From Steroidobacter denitrificans (lineage in GTDB: Bacteria; Pseudomonadota; Gammaproteobacteria; Steroidobacterales; Steroidobacteraceae): DNA of 64,000 nt. Location of the stretch: the NCBI RefSeq assembly GCF_001579945.1, contig NZ_CP011971.1, positions 2,382,001 to 2,446,000 on the forward strand. Direction: 5' to 3'. This document shows, in pieces, positions 54,769-63,005 of this stretch. The stretch's first letter is position 1. Every line of letters begins with the position of its first letter. Both the position numbers and the translations under genes were made by a program. The notes under the pieces were generated by a model, which saw nothing but the letters and a program-made list of their open reading frames with translations, was not told the origin of the DNA and did not search any database.

Positions 54769-55206
54769 TCACTTGACTTCGATAGAGACCGGCTTTCGCT
54801 GGGTCGGCTCCTTTTTGGGAATGCGCACCCGCAGTACGCCGTCCTTGGATTCGGCCTGAATGCCCTCGGTATCGATATCATCCGGCAGGGCAAAGCTGCG
54901 CGAAAACTTCCCATAGGAAGTTTCGACACGAATCTCGTTCTCTTCCTTGTACTCTTTTTCGCGACGGCGCTCCCCGGTGACGGTGATCACCCCGTTATCC
55001 AGGGAAATCTTCACATCCTCCTTCTTGACCTCCGGCAGATCAGCCTTGATCACATATTCCTTGTCCGTTTCACTGATATCGGCCAGCGGCGTCCAATCCA
55101 TTCCATAGGCGCCACGGCGCAGGCCACGACCACGGCCGAAGAAGGGAGAATAGTCCCGCAGCATCTGATCGAACTCACGAAACGGTTCCCAACGCGTAAC
55201 GTTCAT
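54769..55206 (-). CDS. Hsp20 / alpha-crystallin small heat-shock protein
   Basis: This 145-residue holdase has an alpha-crystallin domain (about residues 38-135) with ADLPEVKKEDVKISLDNGVITVTGERR split around 55-82, SYGKFSRSFALPDDID and the conserved GVLRVRIPK, followed by a short polar tail. The ATG at 55206 has AGGAG eight bases upstream. It precedes pncB and ackA-pduL in the same direction. A 26-bp inverted repeat lies 28-53 bp upstream of its start. Confidence 0.95.
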   Translation of the reverse strand: MNVTRWEPFREFDQMLRDYSPFFGRGRGLRRGAYGMDWTPLADISETDKEYVIKADLPEVKKEDVKISLDNGVITVTGERRREKEYKEENEIRVETSYGKFSRSFALPDDIDTEGIQAESKDGVLRVRIPKKEPTQRKPVSIEVK

Positions 55207-55233
55207 TGCGCTCTCCTGAATCGGTTGATCGAC

Positions 55234-55259
55234 GGTGAAGTACTCCACAAGTGTTCACC
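55234..55259. promoter_or_regulatory. 26-bp inverted repeat upstream of hsp20
   Basis: GGTGAA at 55234-55239 and TTCACC at 55254-55259 flank a 14-base centre that itself contains nearly matching ACT/AGT elements. It is the only clear symmetrical site in the 179-bp gap before hsp20, so it is a candidate operator for the hsp20-pncB-ackA/pduL unit, possibly for the nearby FixJ-like regulator. Confidence 0.45.
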
Positions 55260-55385
55260 AGTTCGGCCCGGACAACCATTCGGGGAAGGCCGTAATCGAT
55301 TCCCGGCTTCACCGGATGCCCTGTCGGATGCCGGGAGCGGCGCTGTCGCGGCAACCCCGCCCCCCTTCTGCACGGCACCGTTCCT

Positions 55386-56441
55386 TCATTCCCCGCGCGA
55401 ACGTGCGCCGTTGTGCGTATGTGCCCGAAGGCCCCGGCGCGTCAATATCTCCCAGGCTTCCTCGGCGGATTCGGCGAAGTCGAACAACGCCAGATCAGCG
55501 GCTGAAACCATGCCTTCTTCGACCAGGACGTCGAAATTGACCAGACTGCGCCAATAAGCCTGGTCGACGAGCACGATGGGAACGGACGGCGCCTTGCTGG
55601 TCTGGCACAAGGTCAGGATTTCGAACAATTCATCCATGGTGCCGAAGCCGCCCGGAAAAATGGCCAGCGCATTGGCCCGCATCGCCAGGTGCATTTTGCG
55701 CATCGCGAAATAATGAAACTGGAAAGTCAATGCCGGCGTACTGTAGGCATTCGGAATCTGCTCCTGGGGCAGAGTGATATTGAAACCGATCGTGGGGGCG
55801 CCCGCCTCCCGTGCGCCGCGATTGGCTGCTTCCATGATGCCGGGGCCGCCCCCGGTGGCGATCACGTTGTCGCGCCAGCGGTGCTGAGGCGCAAGCGCGC
55901 CGCCGCGCTCGGAAGCGATCCGCCCGAACTCCCGTGCCGCCTCGTACCAACGTGCCTGGCGTTGCCAGCGGGCGGCGATTTTCCGTTCCTGTTCGTCACG
56001 GGCTGCCGCGACCGCTGCCTGCGCCTCTTGCTGGCTGCGTACGCGCGCGCTGCCGAACACGATGATGGTCGAGCGTATGCCCCAGTCTTTCAGCAGGAGA
56101 TCGGCCTTGGCGTACTCCAGCGCAAAGCGCGTCGCCCGCATTTCGTCGCGCAGCAGAAATTCGGTGTCCTGCACCGGCAGCAAGTAGCTGGGCGAGCACA
56201 GCTGCTGACGGCTATCGGGCGGCGTTCCCATCGCCAACGGCTCGGCGCAAACGCCCTGAGCGCCGGCGCCGTGATCGACGCCTGCCTTGCCGAAAAACGA
56301 CTGTCCGCCAGGCTGCTCCGGGTCAAGTAATTCCTGAGCAGGCTGCCCCTGAACGGATTGATCCTGGACAGATTGATTCCGATCAGGCGCTCGGGTATCC
56401 GGATGCTGCGGGGAAACGGGTCGAGTGGGTCTCTGGCTCAT
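55386..56441 (-). CDS. LOG family protein (TIGR00730-type, putative nucleotide phosphoribohydrolase)
   Basis: This roughly 351-residue protein has a C-terminal LOG domain (about 120-340) with VFGSARV, ATGGGPGIMEAANRGA and the signature PGGFGTMDELFEILT. Members cleave nucleoside 5'-monophosphates to base and ribose phosphate, and some make cytokinins; older annotations call them lysine decarboxylases. The first 100 residues are glutamine- and proline-rich (QSVQDQSVQGQPAQELL) and look disordered. The ATG at 56441 is chosen because homology ends well downstream. It lies 179 bp before hsp20 on the same strand and diverges from hpf. Confidence 0.85.
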   Translation of the reverse strand: MSQRPTRPVSPQHPDTRAPDRNQSVQDQSVQGQPAQELLDPEQPGGQSFFGKAGVDHGAGAQGVCAEPLAMGTPPDSRQQLCSPSYLLPVQDTEFLLRDEMRATRFALEYAKADLLLKDWGIRSTIIVFGSARVRSQQEAQAAVAAARDEQERKIAARWQRQARWYEAAREFGRIASERGGALAPQHRWRDNVIATGGGPGIMEAANRGAREAGAPTIGFNITLPQEQIPNAYSTPALTFQFHYFAMRKMHLAMRANALAIFPGGFGTMDELFEILTLCQTSKAPSVPIVLVDQAYWRSLVNFDVLVEEGMVSAADLALFDFAESAEEAWEILTRRGLRAHTHNGARSRGE

Positions 56442-56720
56442 CGTGATCCATTGAAAAACAGGCGCTCTTCGCCCGACGCAAAGTGTAAGTGCTGCGATGA
56501 CATCGCGCAGCGCTCCGCGTGTCCGCAGCGTCCGCTCGAACAGGCCGGAACCCAGACCAGGCTTCGCCCACCCCCTGGCCCCGGGCCACGCCGTGGTGCA
56601 GTTCATCGGAATACGCCTAACGGCCACGGGGTTTCTCGGATGGAGCAGGGCGGATCCGCGACTCATCCTTGGCTCAAGCTCATTTTTCCCACCCGCGTAC
56701 CTTAGGAGTCGAGCGCCCCG

Positions 56721-57044
56721 ATGCAAAGCCCTCTACGCCTTACGTTTCGTCACGTGGACCGCTCGCCGGCTCTGGAAGCCCGGGTACATGATTTGATCGG
56801 TCGCCTGGAAAAATTTCATGATCGCATCACTGCCTGTCATGTCGTCATAGAAGCGCCCAATGCGCGCCCGGGCAAGGGGCGCCCCTTCGATGTCAGCATC
56901 GAACTGGCGATTCCCGGCGGCTTCATTCACGCCCATGGCACCCACGGCAATGCGAACGAAGGCCACGCGGACGTCTATGCTGCATTGAGCGACGCTTTCG
57001 ACAGCGCCAGGCGGCAATTGCAAAACGCCGACCCGACGCACTGA
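56721..57044 (+). CDS. Short HPF/RaiA ribosome-hibernation factor
   Basis: This 107-residue protein resembles the S30EA/HPF N-terminal domain (LRLTFRHVDRSPALEARVHDLIGRLEKFH at residues 5-33, then CHVVIEAPN and FDVSIELAIPGG), which binds the small ribosomal subunit and silences it in resting cells. It lacks the dimerising C-terminal domain of long HPF. It is a single gene between the divergent LOG gene and the convergent metallo-hydrolase. A TAGGAG ribosome site lies about a dozen bases upstream of the ATG. Confidence 0.82.
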   Translation: MQSPLRLTFRHVDRSPALEARVHDLIGRLEKFHDRITACHVVIEAPNARPGKGRPFDVSIELAIPGGFIHAHGTHGNANEGHADVYAALSDAFDSARRQLQNADPTH

Positions 57045-57163
57045 CGAATCGGTCTGCGGATATGGACCTCACCTCCCAGGTTTCATGCCCGCAGTGATCA
57101 TCCTGGCGAACCGTCCTTGGATCCGCGGGCAGCCCGCTTCCCAGAGCCCCGCTCGATGGCCGG

Positions 57164-58552
57164 CTATCGGTTTGCGGGATTGCGTTCGGCCGCGGGTCCG
57201 AGCACGACCGAATCGCGATATTCCGGAACGCTGACGGACCAGCCCAACTCCCGCTTGATGCGCACCCGCAATGCCTCGCTGGCCGAAGGTTCCCCATGGG
57301 TGATGAACGTATGTTTCGGGGCCCGCGGCAGCTTGCGCATCCAGGCGATGAGTTCATCGGCGTCCGCATGCCCCGACATGGAGCTCAATTGCATGACCTG
57401 GGCGTTGATCGGCACGTCCTGGCCATGGATGCGGATCGTTTTCGCCCCGCCGATCATGGCTGCGCCGCGCGTGCCGCCCGCCTGATAGCCGGCGAACAGA
57501 ATCAGGTTGTTCGCATCCGGTGCGAACACCTTCAGATGATGGATGACCCGGCCGCCGGTCGCCATGCCGCTGCCCGCCAGGATGATCATGGGACCGCCTC
57601 GCCGATCCAGCGCCTTGGACTGCTCCACGCTGCGCACCATCCGGGTCGCCCTGAACACCTGCGCGCACTCCTCGTGGGACAATCGATGTTCGTCCGCGAA
57701 CACCCGATACAGCTGCGTCGCGTCGGTCGCCATGGGACTATCCAGGTAAATCGGCACGTCCTGAAGCGCGCCCGCCGCCTTGAGGCGGGCGATGAGCAGC
57801 ATCAACAGCTGGGCCCGCCCCACTGCAAAGGTGGGAACCACCACGACGGCGCCGCGGGCGATGGCAGTCCGTAAAATCACACCCAACTGCGCCTGTAGAT
57901 CGAGCACCTCGTGCCGGCGATCCCCGTAGGTCGATTCGATCACCAGGCAGTCCGCCGCGGGGGGAGACTGCGGCGCGTTCATGAGCGGATCGCCGCTGCG
58001 GCCCAGATCACCCGAAAAAATGATCGAATCCTGGCCGTTTTCCAGGTGTACGCTGGCTGCGCCCAGCAAGTGTCCCGCATGACAGAACCGTGCCGTCAGG
58101 CCCGCCAGCGGCTGGAACGCCTTGCCGAACCTCACGGTCTCGAATAGCTCCAGGCAGGCTTCGGCATCGGCCCGGGTATACAGCGGCAGCGCCGGCTTGT
58201 GGATCGAGTAGCCGTGACGATTAAGAAACCGCGCCTGCTCTTCCTGCAGAAAGGCACTGTCGGGCAACAGGATCCGGCACAGCTCGAAGGTCGCAGGTGT
58301 GGCAAAAATACGGCCGCGAAATCCCCGCCGCAGCAGCGCCGGAAGAAAACCGCTGTGGTCGATATGTGCATGCGTCAGCACCACAGCCTCGATGGAGGAT
58401 GCTGCGAACGGCAGTTCCGACCAGTTTTTCAGGCGTAGCTGCTTGTAGCCCTGATATAGGCCGCAATCGACCAGCATCCGCCGTTCATCGCATTCCAGCA
58501 GATAGCGCGAGCCGGTCACCGTGCCCGTAGCCCCGAAGAATCCCAGCCTCAT
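57164..58552 (-). CDS. Metallo-beta-lactamase/beta-CASP RNA metallo-hydrolase family protein
   Basis: This 462-residue protein has the zinc motif LTHAHIDHSGFLP, CHAGHLLGAASV and FSGDLGRSGDP. The beta-CASP region follows with VVVPTFAVGRAQ, IILAGSGMATGGRVIHHL and the C-terminal SGHADADELIAW and ITHGEPSAS histidines. This is the CPSF/YSH1-like group, usually called MBL-fold exo- or endo-RNase. RNA turnover would suit its survival-gene neighbours, but the substrate is unproven. The start at 58552 has GAGG eight bases upstream; a second ATG at 58567 is possible. A minus-strand terminator sits 14 bp upstream of the start. Confidence 0.9.
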   Translation of the reverse strand: MRLGFFGATGTVTGSRYLLECDERRMLVDCGLYQGYKQLRLKNWSELPFAASSIEAVVLTHAHIDHSGFLPALLRRGFRGRIFATPATFELCRILLPDSAFLQEEQARFLNRHGYSIHKPALPLYTRADAEACLELFETVRFGKAFQPLAGLTARFCHAGHLLGAASVHLENGQDSIIFSGDLGRSGDPLMNAPQSPPAADCLVIESTYGDRRHEVLDLQAQLGVILRTAIARGAVVVVPTFAVGRAQLLMLLIARLKAAGALQDVPIYLDSPMATDATQLYRVFADEHRLSHEECAQVFRATRMVRSVEQSKALDRRGGPMIILAGSGMATGGRVIHHLKVFAPDANNLILFAGYQAGGTRGAAMIGGAKTIRIHGQDVPINAQVMQLSSMSGHADADELIAWMRKLPRAPKHTFITHGEPSASEALRVRIKRELGWSVSVPEYRDSVVLGPAAERNPANR

Positions 58553-58565
58553 CGTTCGACCTCGC

Positions 58566-58601
58566 ATAAAAAAGAACCCCCCGTGCCTGGGCGCGGAGGG
58601 T
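58566..58601 (-). terminator. Intrinsic terminator on the minus strand, with no gene ending at it
   Basis: On the minus strand a GC-rich stem of 12 pairs (58601-58590 with 58587-58576, one mismatch and one G-U pair) is followed by TTCTTTTTT. It lies between hemN (plus) and the metallo-hydrolase start (58552, minus), so no annotated gene ends here. It may end a small RNA transcribed leftwards from about 58.6-58.75 kb, or act as an attenuator in the metallo-hydrolase leader. Confidence 0.75.
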
Positions 58602-58810
58602 CGATGGGGATCCATGAAGTCACGAGCGCGAATGCTCATCGGAACAAAACGGGGCGTATGGCGCCATGCGAATTGCCCGTAGCCCGACCCCGGTATTCAC
58701 CACGATCGCTATCGTACCAGGGCGTTGCCTGCGGATCCGAATATGTCTAGCATGCATGTGAAGGCCCACCGGTTGCGCCCCTTCCGCCGGCAGACACGCC
58801 GCAGCTGCTG

Positions 58811-58824
58811 CTGATCCAGATCAT
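58811..58824. promoter_or_regulatory. FNR-like box upstream of hemN
   Basis: CTGATCCAGATCAT has the full TGAT-N4-ATCA FNR core and the CCAG spacer. Its centre plus 41.5 gives a transcript start at 58859, with CATACT at 58848-58853 as the -10. The predicted start falls on the hemN ATG at 58859. Confidence 0.55.
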
Positions 58825-58858
58825 GGCGAAGGAAACGCATCGCAATGCATACTGGGTC

Positions 58859-60268
58859 ATGAGCGTCTTTCCCTCCCCTTCATTCGACTCGGAGCTGTTG
58901 CGCCGTTACGATCGACCGGGGCCGCGCTATACCTCCTATCCGGCCGCACCCCGATTTCGAACGGATTTCAGCGAAGCCGACCTGCGCGAACATGCCGGCC
59001 GCAGCAACGCCGATCCCATTCCACGCCAGCTGTCGCTGTATCTGCATATCCCCTACTGTCTCAGCCCCTGTTTCTACTGCGGCTGCAACCGCATCATCAC
59101 CCGCGATCGGACCAAGGGCAGCCGGTACGTGGAACGCCTGATCCGCGAAGTCGAAGCAATGGGCAAGCTATTCGACCGTGATCGCGACGTCATCCAGGTG
59201 CACCTGGGCGGCGGCACCCCCAATTTCCTGGGCGTGGATGAACTGCGGGAACTGCTCGAGAGCGCCGGCCGGCACTTTCATTTCAGCCTGGCGCCAAACC
59301 GGGATTTCTCCATCGAGATCGATCCGCGGTTCGTCACGCCGGAGGACATCGCCGGCTATGCGCAACTCGGCCTGAACCGCGCCAGCCTGGGCGTGCAGGA
59401 CTTCGACCCGCAGGTACAAGAAGCGGTCAATCGTATCCAGAGCGTCGAGCAGACTCTGCAGGTCATCGAGGCCTGCCGTGCGAACGGACTGCGCTCCATC
59501 AACGTGGACTTGATCTACGGGCTGCCCAAGCAGACCCTCGAAGGATTCGGCCGCACCCTGGACACCGTGATCGAAGCGCGGCCGGACCGCCTGGCCGTGT
59601 ACGGCTATGCCCATCTCCCGGAGCTGTTCAAGCCGCAGCAGCGCATCGACGCCGCCGAACTGCCGACGCCGGATACGCGCCTGCGGCTGCTGCAGCTGGC
59701 CATCGACAAGCTCTCCGCCGCCGGTTATCACTACATCGGGATGGATCATTTCGCGCTGCCCGGTGACGATCTGGCGCAGGCTCAGGAGGCCGGCACCCTG
59801 CATCGTAATTTCATGGGCTATACGACCCATGCCGACAGCGATCTGATTGCCATGGGCATGAGCGCCATCAGCCATATCGGTGACAGCTTCAGTCAGAACC
59901 CTCGCGATCTGGCCGGCTGGGAAATCGCCCTGGATCACGGACGGCTGCCCGTCTGGCGTGGTCTGCATCTGGATGCCGACGACCTGTTGCGAGCCGACAT
60001 CATCCAGCAGCTCATGTGCCAGGGCACGATCGACATCGCCGCGATCGAAAAACGTCATGGTATCGATTTCCAGGACTATTTCAGCGAATCTCTCGCACAA
60101 TTGCACGGTCCCATCGACGACGGGCTGGTCGAGATGGATCGGCAGAGGATCACCGCCACTTCGCGCGGCAGGCTGCTGTTGCGTATCATTGCCATGTGCT
60201 TCGACCGCTATCTCACCCAGACGCCCCCCCCCGACGCCGTGAAACCGCGATTCTCGCGCGTCATCTGA
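58859..60268 (+). CDS. hemN: Oxygen-independent coproporphyrinogen III oxidase (radical SAM)
   Basis: HemN decarboxylates coproporphyrinogen III without oxygen, in haem synthesis. The roughly 469-residue protein has the N-terminal YDRPGPRYTSYP, the radical-SAM cluster motif C-x3-C-x2-C in HIPYCLSPCFYCGC, then HLGGGTPNFL and the HemN-type C-terminal domain. Two ATG starts are possible: 58823, which would lie inside the FNR-like box, and 58859, which coincides with the predicted transcript start. Neither has a ribosome site directly before it. I prefer 58859. The second fnr-type gene follows 94 bp downstream. Confidence 0.95.
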   Translation: MSVFPSPSFDSELLRRYDRPGPRYTSYPAAPRFRTDFSEADLREHAGRSNADPIPRQLSLYLHIPYCLSPCFYCGCNRIITRDRTKGSRYVERLIREVEAMGKLFDRDRDVIQVHLGGGTPNFLGVDELRELLESAGRHFHFSLAPNRDFSIEIDPRFVTPEDIAGYAQLGLNRASLGVQDFDPQVQEAVNRIQSVEQTLQVIEACRANGLRSINVDLIYGLPKQTLEGFGRTLDTVIEARPDRLAVYGYAHLPELFKPQQRIDAAELPTPDTRLRLLQLAIDKLSAAGYHYIGMDHFALPGDDLAQAQEAGTLHRNFMGYTTHADSDLIAMGMSAISHIGDSFSQNPRDLAGWEIALDHGRLPVWRGLHLDADDLLRADIIQQLMCQGTIDIAAIEKRHGIDFQDYFSESLAQLHGPIDDGLVEMDRQRITATSRGRLLLRIIAMCFDRYLTQTPPPDAVKPRFSRVI

Positions 60269-60331
60269 CCGCCGCCGGGAATGCCCGGCAGCACCACACG
60301 GCGGCGCCCGGCATCCGCATGCGGCGTCATC

Positions 60332-60345
60332 TGTACCTGGATCAC
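60332..60345. promoter_or_regulatory. Weak FNR-like site before the second fnr-type gene
   Basis: Read on the minus strand it is GTGATCCAGGTACA, sharing TGATCCAGGT with the stronger boxes but with a poor right half. It lies only 18 bp from the start codon, so it would fit repression rather than activation. Tentative. Confidence 0.3.
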
Positions 60346-60362
60346 CACATAGGGAGTCTCGC

Positions 60363-61133
60363 ATGAGGGCGCTGCCCAGCCGCCTGTCGCGCATACCTGC
60401 CGTCGGGAGCGACGAGCCGATGCCTGCGGATGGAAACGAGTACAACTTTTGCGACACCTGCACCTTCTCGCGTACCTGCCTGCAAAGCGGCTACGACAAG
60501 GGCCGGCTGCGCGATCTGCATGTATTGATCGACCACGTAGGTCCTTTCCGGGAAGGCGAACACCTGTTCCGGGAAGGCGATCCTTTCACCGCCATCGCCG
60601 CCGTGCGCGCCGGTGTAGTCAAGACCTACGTCAACGATGCCGATGGGCGCGAACAGGTACAGGGATTCTTTCTGCCCGGCGAGATCGTCGGCCTGAGCGC
60701 CATCTCGCATGACCGCTATCCCTGCAATGCGGTGGCCCTGGATACCGTCCAGCTGTGCCGCTTCTCGTTTCCGGACATCGCCGCGCTGGCGACCCGCATA
60801 CCCAGCCTGCAGCAACAGCTGTTCCGGCTGCTCAGCCAGGATATCGGCAAGGCGACGCTGCTGGCCGGCAACTATTCCGCCGACGAGCGCATGGCGGCAT
60901 TCCTGGTGTCGCTCTCGCGCCGCTACGCCGCCCGCGGCGGCAACCCCGACCGCTTTCACCTGGTGATGACCCGCACCGACATCGCCAACTACCTGCGGCT
61001 TGCCTCCGAAACCGTCAGCCGCGTTTTTCGGCGCTTCCAGGACGAAGGACTCATTCAGGTCGACCGGCGCGATCTAAGATTGCTGAACCTGTCCCGGCTG
61101 GAAACCCTGGCGCGCAGCGTGCTGAGGGAATGA
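60363..61133 (+). CDS. Second FNR/ANR-type regulator
   Basis: This 256-residue CRP/FNR protein has cysteines C-x2-C-x5-C at residues 30, 33 and 39 (NFCDTCTFSRTCLQ) and a later cysteine in QLCRFSFPD as the fourth candidate cluster ligand. The barrel includes QGFFLPGEIVGLSAI and the DNA-reading helix is TRTDIANYLRLASETVSRVF with E-x2-SR. The ATG at 60363 has GGGAG seven bases upstream. It is closely related in design to the regulator at 6946; the region between barrel and helix-turn-helix differs. The gene order hemN-fnr-nnrS is common in denitrifiers. Confidence 0.93.
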   Translation: MRALPSRLSRIPAVGSDEPMPADGNEYNFCDTCTFSRTCLQSGYDKGRLRDLHVLIDHVGPFREGEHLFREGDPFTAIAAVRAGVVKTYVNDADGREQVQGFFLPGEIVGLSAISHDRYPCNAVALDTVQLCRFSFPDIAALATRIPSLQQQLFRLLSQDIGKATLLAGNYSADERMAAFLVSLSRRYAARGGNPDRFHLVMTRTDIANYLRLASETVSRVFRRFQDEGLIQVDRRDLRLLNLSRLETLARSVLRE

Positions 61134-61139
61134 TCCCCG

Positions 61140-61153
61140 CTGACCTGGATCAG
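61140..61153. promoter_or_regulatory. FNR/DNR-like box upstream of nnrS
   Basis: CTGACCTGGATCAG (reverse CTGATCCAGGTCAG) keeps the TGAT/GTCA core with the CCAG spacer. Its centre plus 41.5 predicts a start near 61188, with CAGGAT as a poor -10 at 61176-61181. nnrS starts at 61252. Confidence 0.5.
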
Positions 61154-61251
61154 GGTGGCACCGGAATACCGGTGGCAGGATCGCCGGCACCGCCTGGCGC
61201 ATGAATTCGTCCGCACGCGACGCTGACGCGCCGCCGAATCAGGAGCCCTCG

Positions 61252-62496
61252 ATGTCCGCCCCCGATGCCGCCTTGCCCGCCTTACCCGCCGGCGTCTTGC
61301 GTCAAGTGGCTGCCGCGCCGCATCGTCTGTTGTTTTTCGTGGGGGCTACGAATGTATTGCTGGCCATGTGCTGGTGGGCCGTATGGCTCGCCGGTATGCG
61401 CTGGCTGCCGGCCGGCGTAGTGCAACCACCGGTTCCTGCGGGCTGGTTGCATGCGATGTTGATGCAGTATCAGGTACTGCCGGCATTCATGTTCGGATTT
61501 CTGCTGACCGTCTTTCCCCGCTGGATGAATCAGCCGGAGCTCGGCCGCCGGCACTATATGCCGGTCGCTGTGGGCATGCTGGGAGGCCAGGTGCTGACGC
61601 TGGCGGGCCTGTTCGGCGGTATGACGCTGCTGCAACTCGGCGCCGCGTCCACGACGGCCGGCTGGGCGATCGGAACCTTCATCCTGGCACGCCTGGTATG
61701 GATCGACCAGGGCCGTACCTGGCATGCGGTGAGCTGTCTGGCCGCACTCATTTTCGGCCTGCTCGGCCTGGGGCTGTACAACACCTACCTGCTGAATCTC
61801 GATGCGCGCTCTTTGTTCACCGCCATCAAGCTCGGCAGCATGGTCGTACTGCTGCCGATCTTCCTGACCATATGCCATCGCATGATACCCTTCTTCGCCA
61901 GCATGGCGCTCCAGGGCGGCTACCGTGTCGTGCGGCCGATGTGGGTCCTGGCCGCAGCATGGGCCCTGCTGCTGACCCATACCTGGATGGAACTGCGGCA
62001 TGCCTACGCCTGGCTATGGTGGGTCGATCTGCCGTTTGCGGTGCTGAGCGGCGGACTTTTATGGGCATGGTGGCCACGCAGGCAGGCCATGCCGGCACTG
62101 TTGCGCGTGCTGTTCGTCGGCTTCACCTGGCTGCCGATCGCATTCTTGCTGTACAGCGCCCAAAGTCTATGGTTCTGGCTGAACGGCGAATTCATCCTGG
62201 GACGCGCGCCGGCACATGCCTTGTTCGTAGGCTGCTTCGGCAGCCTGCTCGTGGCGATGGTCACCCGGGTCACACAGGGTCATGCAGGCCGGCCGCTGAT
62301 CCTGGGGAATATCGCCGCGTTCACCTTCATTTTCATTCAGGCAGTGGTGCTGGTGCGCATGCTCGGCGAGATCCTGCCCGACGCAATGGCATGGCAGGCG
62401 ATGGCGGCTTGGGGCTGGGTCCTGGCGTTCTTGCCGTGGGTGCTGCGTTCAGCCTGGCTTTATCTGACCCCGCGCGCCGACGGCCGCCCCGGCTAA
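61252..62496 (+). CDS. nnrS: NnrS family haem-copper membrane protein
   Basis: NnrS is a multi-pass inner-membrane protein with haem and copper. It is induced by nitric oxide in denitrifiers and is linked to protection from nitrosative stress. The roughly 414-residue protein has about 12 hydrophobic segments and conserved histidines in AAPHRLLFFVGA, ICHRMIPFF, LTHTWMELRH, and TRVTQGHAGRPL. I chose the ATG at 61252, which has AGGAG seven bases upstream, over the ATG at 61201. The box at 61140-61153 fits control by the neighbouring FNR homologue. Confidence 0.92.
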   Translation: MSAPDAALPALPAGVLRQVAAAPHRLLFFVGATNVLLAMCWWAVWLAGMRWLPAGVVQPPVPAGWLHAMLMQYQVLPAFMFGFLLTVFPRWMNQPELGRRHYMPVAVGMLGGQVLTLAGLFGGMTLLQLGAASTTAGWAIGTFILARLVWIDQGRTWHAVSCLAALIFGLLGLGLYNTYLLNLDARSLFTAIKLGSMVVLLPIFLTICHRMIPFFASMALQGGYRVVRPMWVLAAAWALLLTHTWMELRHAYAWLWWVDLPFAVLSGGLLWAWWPRRQAMPALLRVLFVGFTWLPIAFLLYSAQSLWFWLNGEFILGRAPAHALFVGCFGSLLVAMVTRVTQGHAGRPLILGNIAAFTFIFIQAVVLVRMLGEILPDAMAWQAMAAWGWVLAFLPWVLRSAWLYLTPRADGRPG

Positions 62497-62530
62497 GAAT
62501 CTCCGGCTGAGAATCCTTTGGAGGATATGC

Positions 62531-62929
62531 ATGGCGTTGATCGAGTTCTATCCACACATCCGCAGCGTGCACATCGCCTCGATCCTGGCCAGCGGCGCAC
62601 TGTTTCTGGTGCGCGGGGCAGCACTGCAAGCCGGCGCTCGTTGGGTGATGGTCGCGCCGTTACGCTATCTCAGCTATGCGATCGACACGGTGCTGCTCGC
62701 CAGCGCCATTGTACTGTGCGTGATCCTGGGGCAATACCCGATCGCACAAGACTGGCTGACCGCCAAAGTAGTACTGATGCTGGCCTACATCGTCCTTGGC
62801 AGCTACGGGCTCAAGCGCGGCCGCACGCGCGCCACACGCATGGGATTTTGGCTGGCTGCGCTGGCCGTCTATGCCTTGATCATCAGTATCGCCCGCACCC
62901 GCAATCCCCTGGGTGTGTTCGCGATGTAA
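62531..62929 (+). CDS. SirB2-family small membrane protein
   Basis: This 132-residue protein has four hydrophobic helices and the SirB2 pattern: IEFYPHIRSVHIASILASGALFLVRG split over residues 4-29, YAIDTVLLASAIVL and LTAKVVLMLAYIVLGSYGLKR. The histidines HIRSVH in the first helix are conserved. SirB was first named as an invasion regulator, but the molecular function is unknown. It follows nnrS by 34 bp with GGAGG before the ATG, so it is probably in the same operon. Confidence 0.85.
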   Translation: MALIEFYPHIRSVHIASILASGALFLVRGAALQAGARWVMVAPLRYLSYAIDTVLLASAIVLCVILGQYPIAQDWLTAKVVLMLAYIVLGSYGLKRGRTRATRMGFWLAALAVYALIISIARTRNPLGVFAM

Positions 62930-63005
62930 CCGCCGCCTTTATGCCCTGGCCCGCACCGCAATCCTTTCCTTGGGTCGTGCCCTGCGGACGGCAGGATTTC
63001 CCAAG

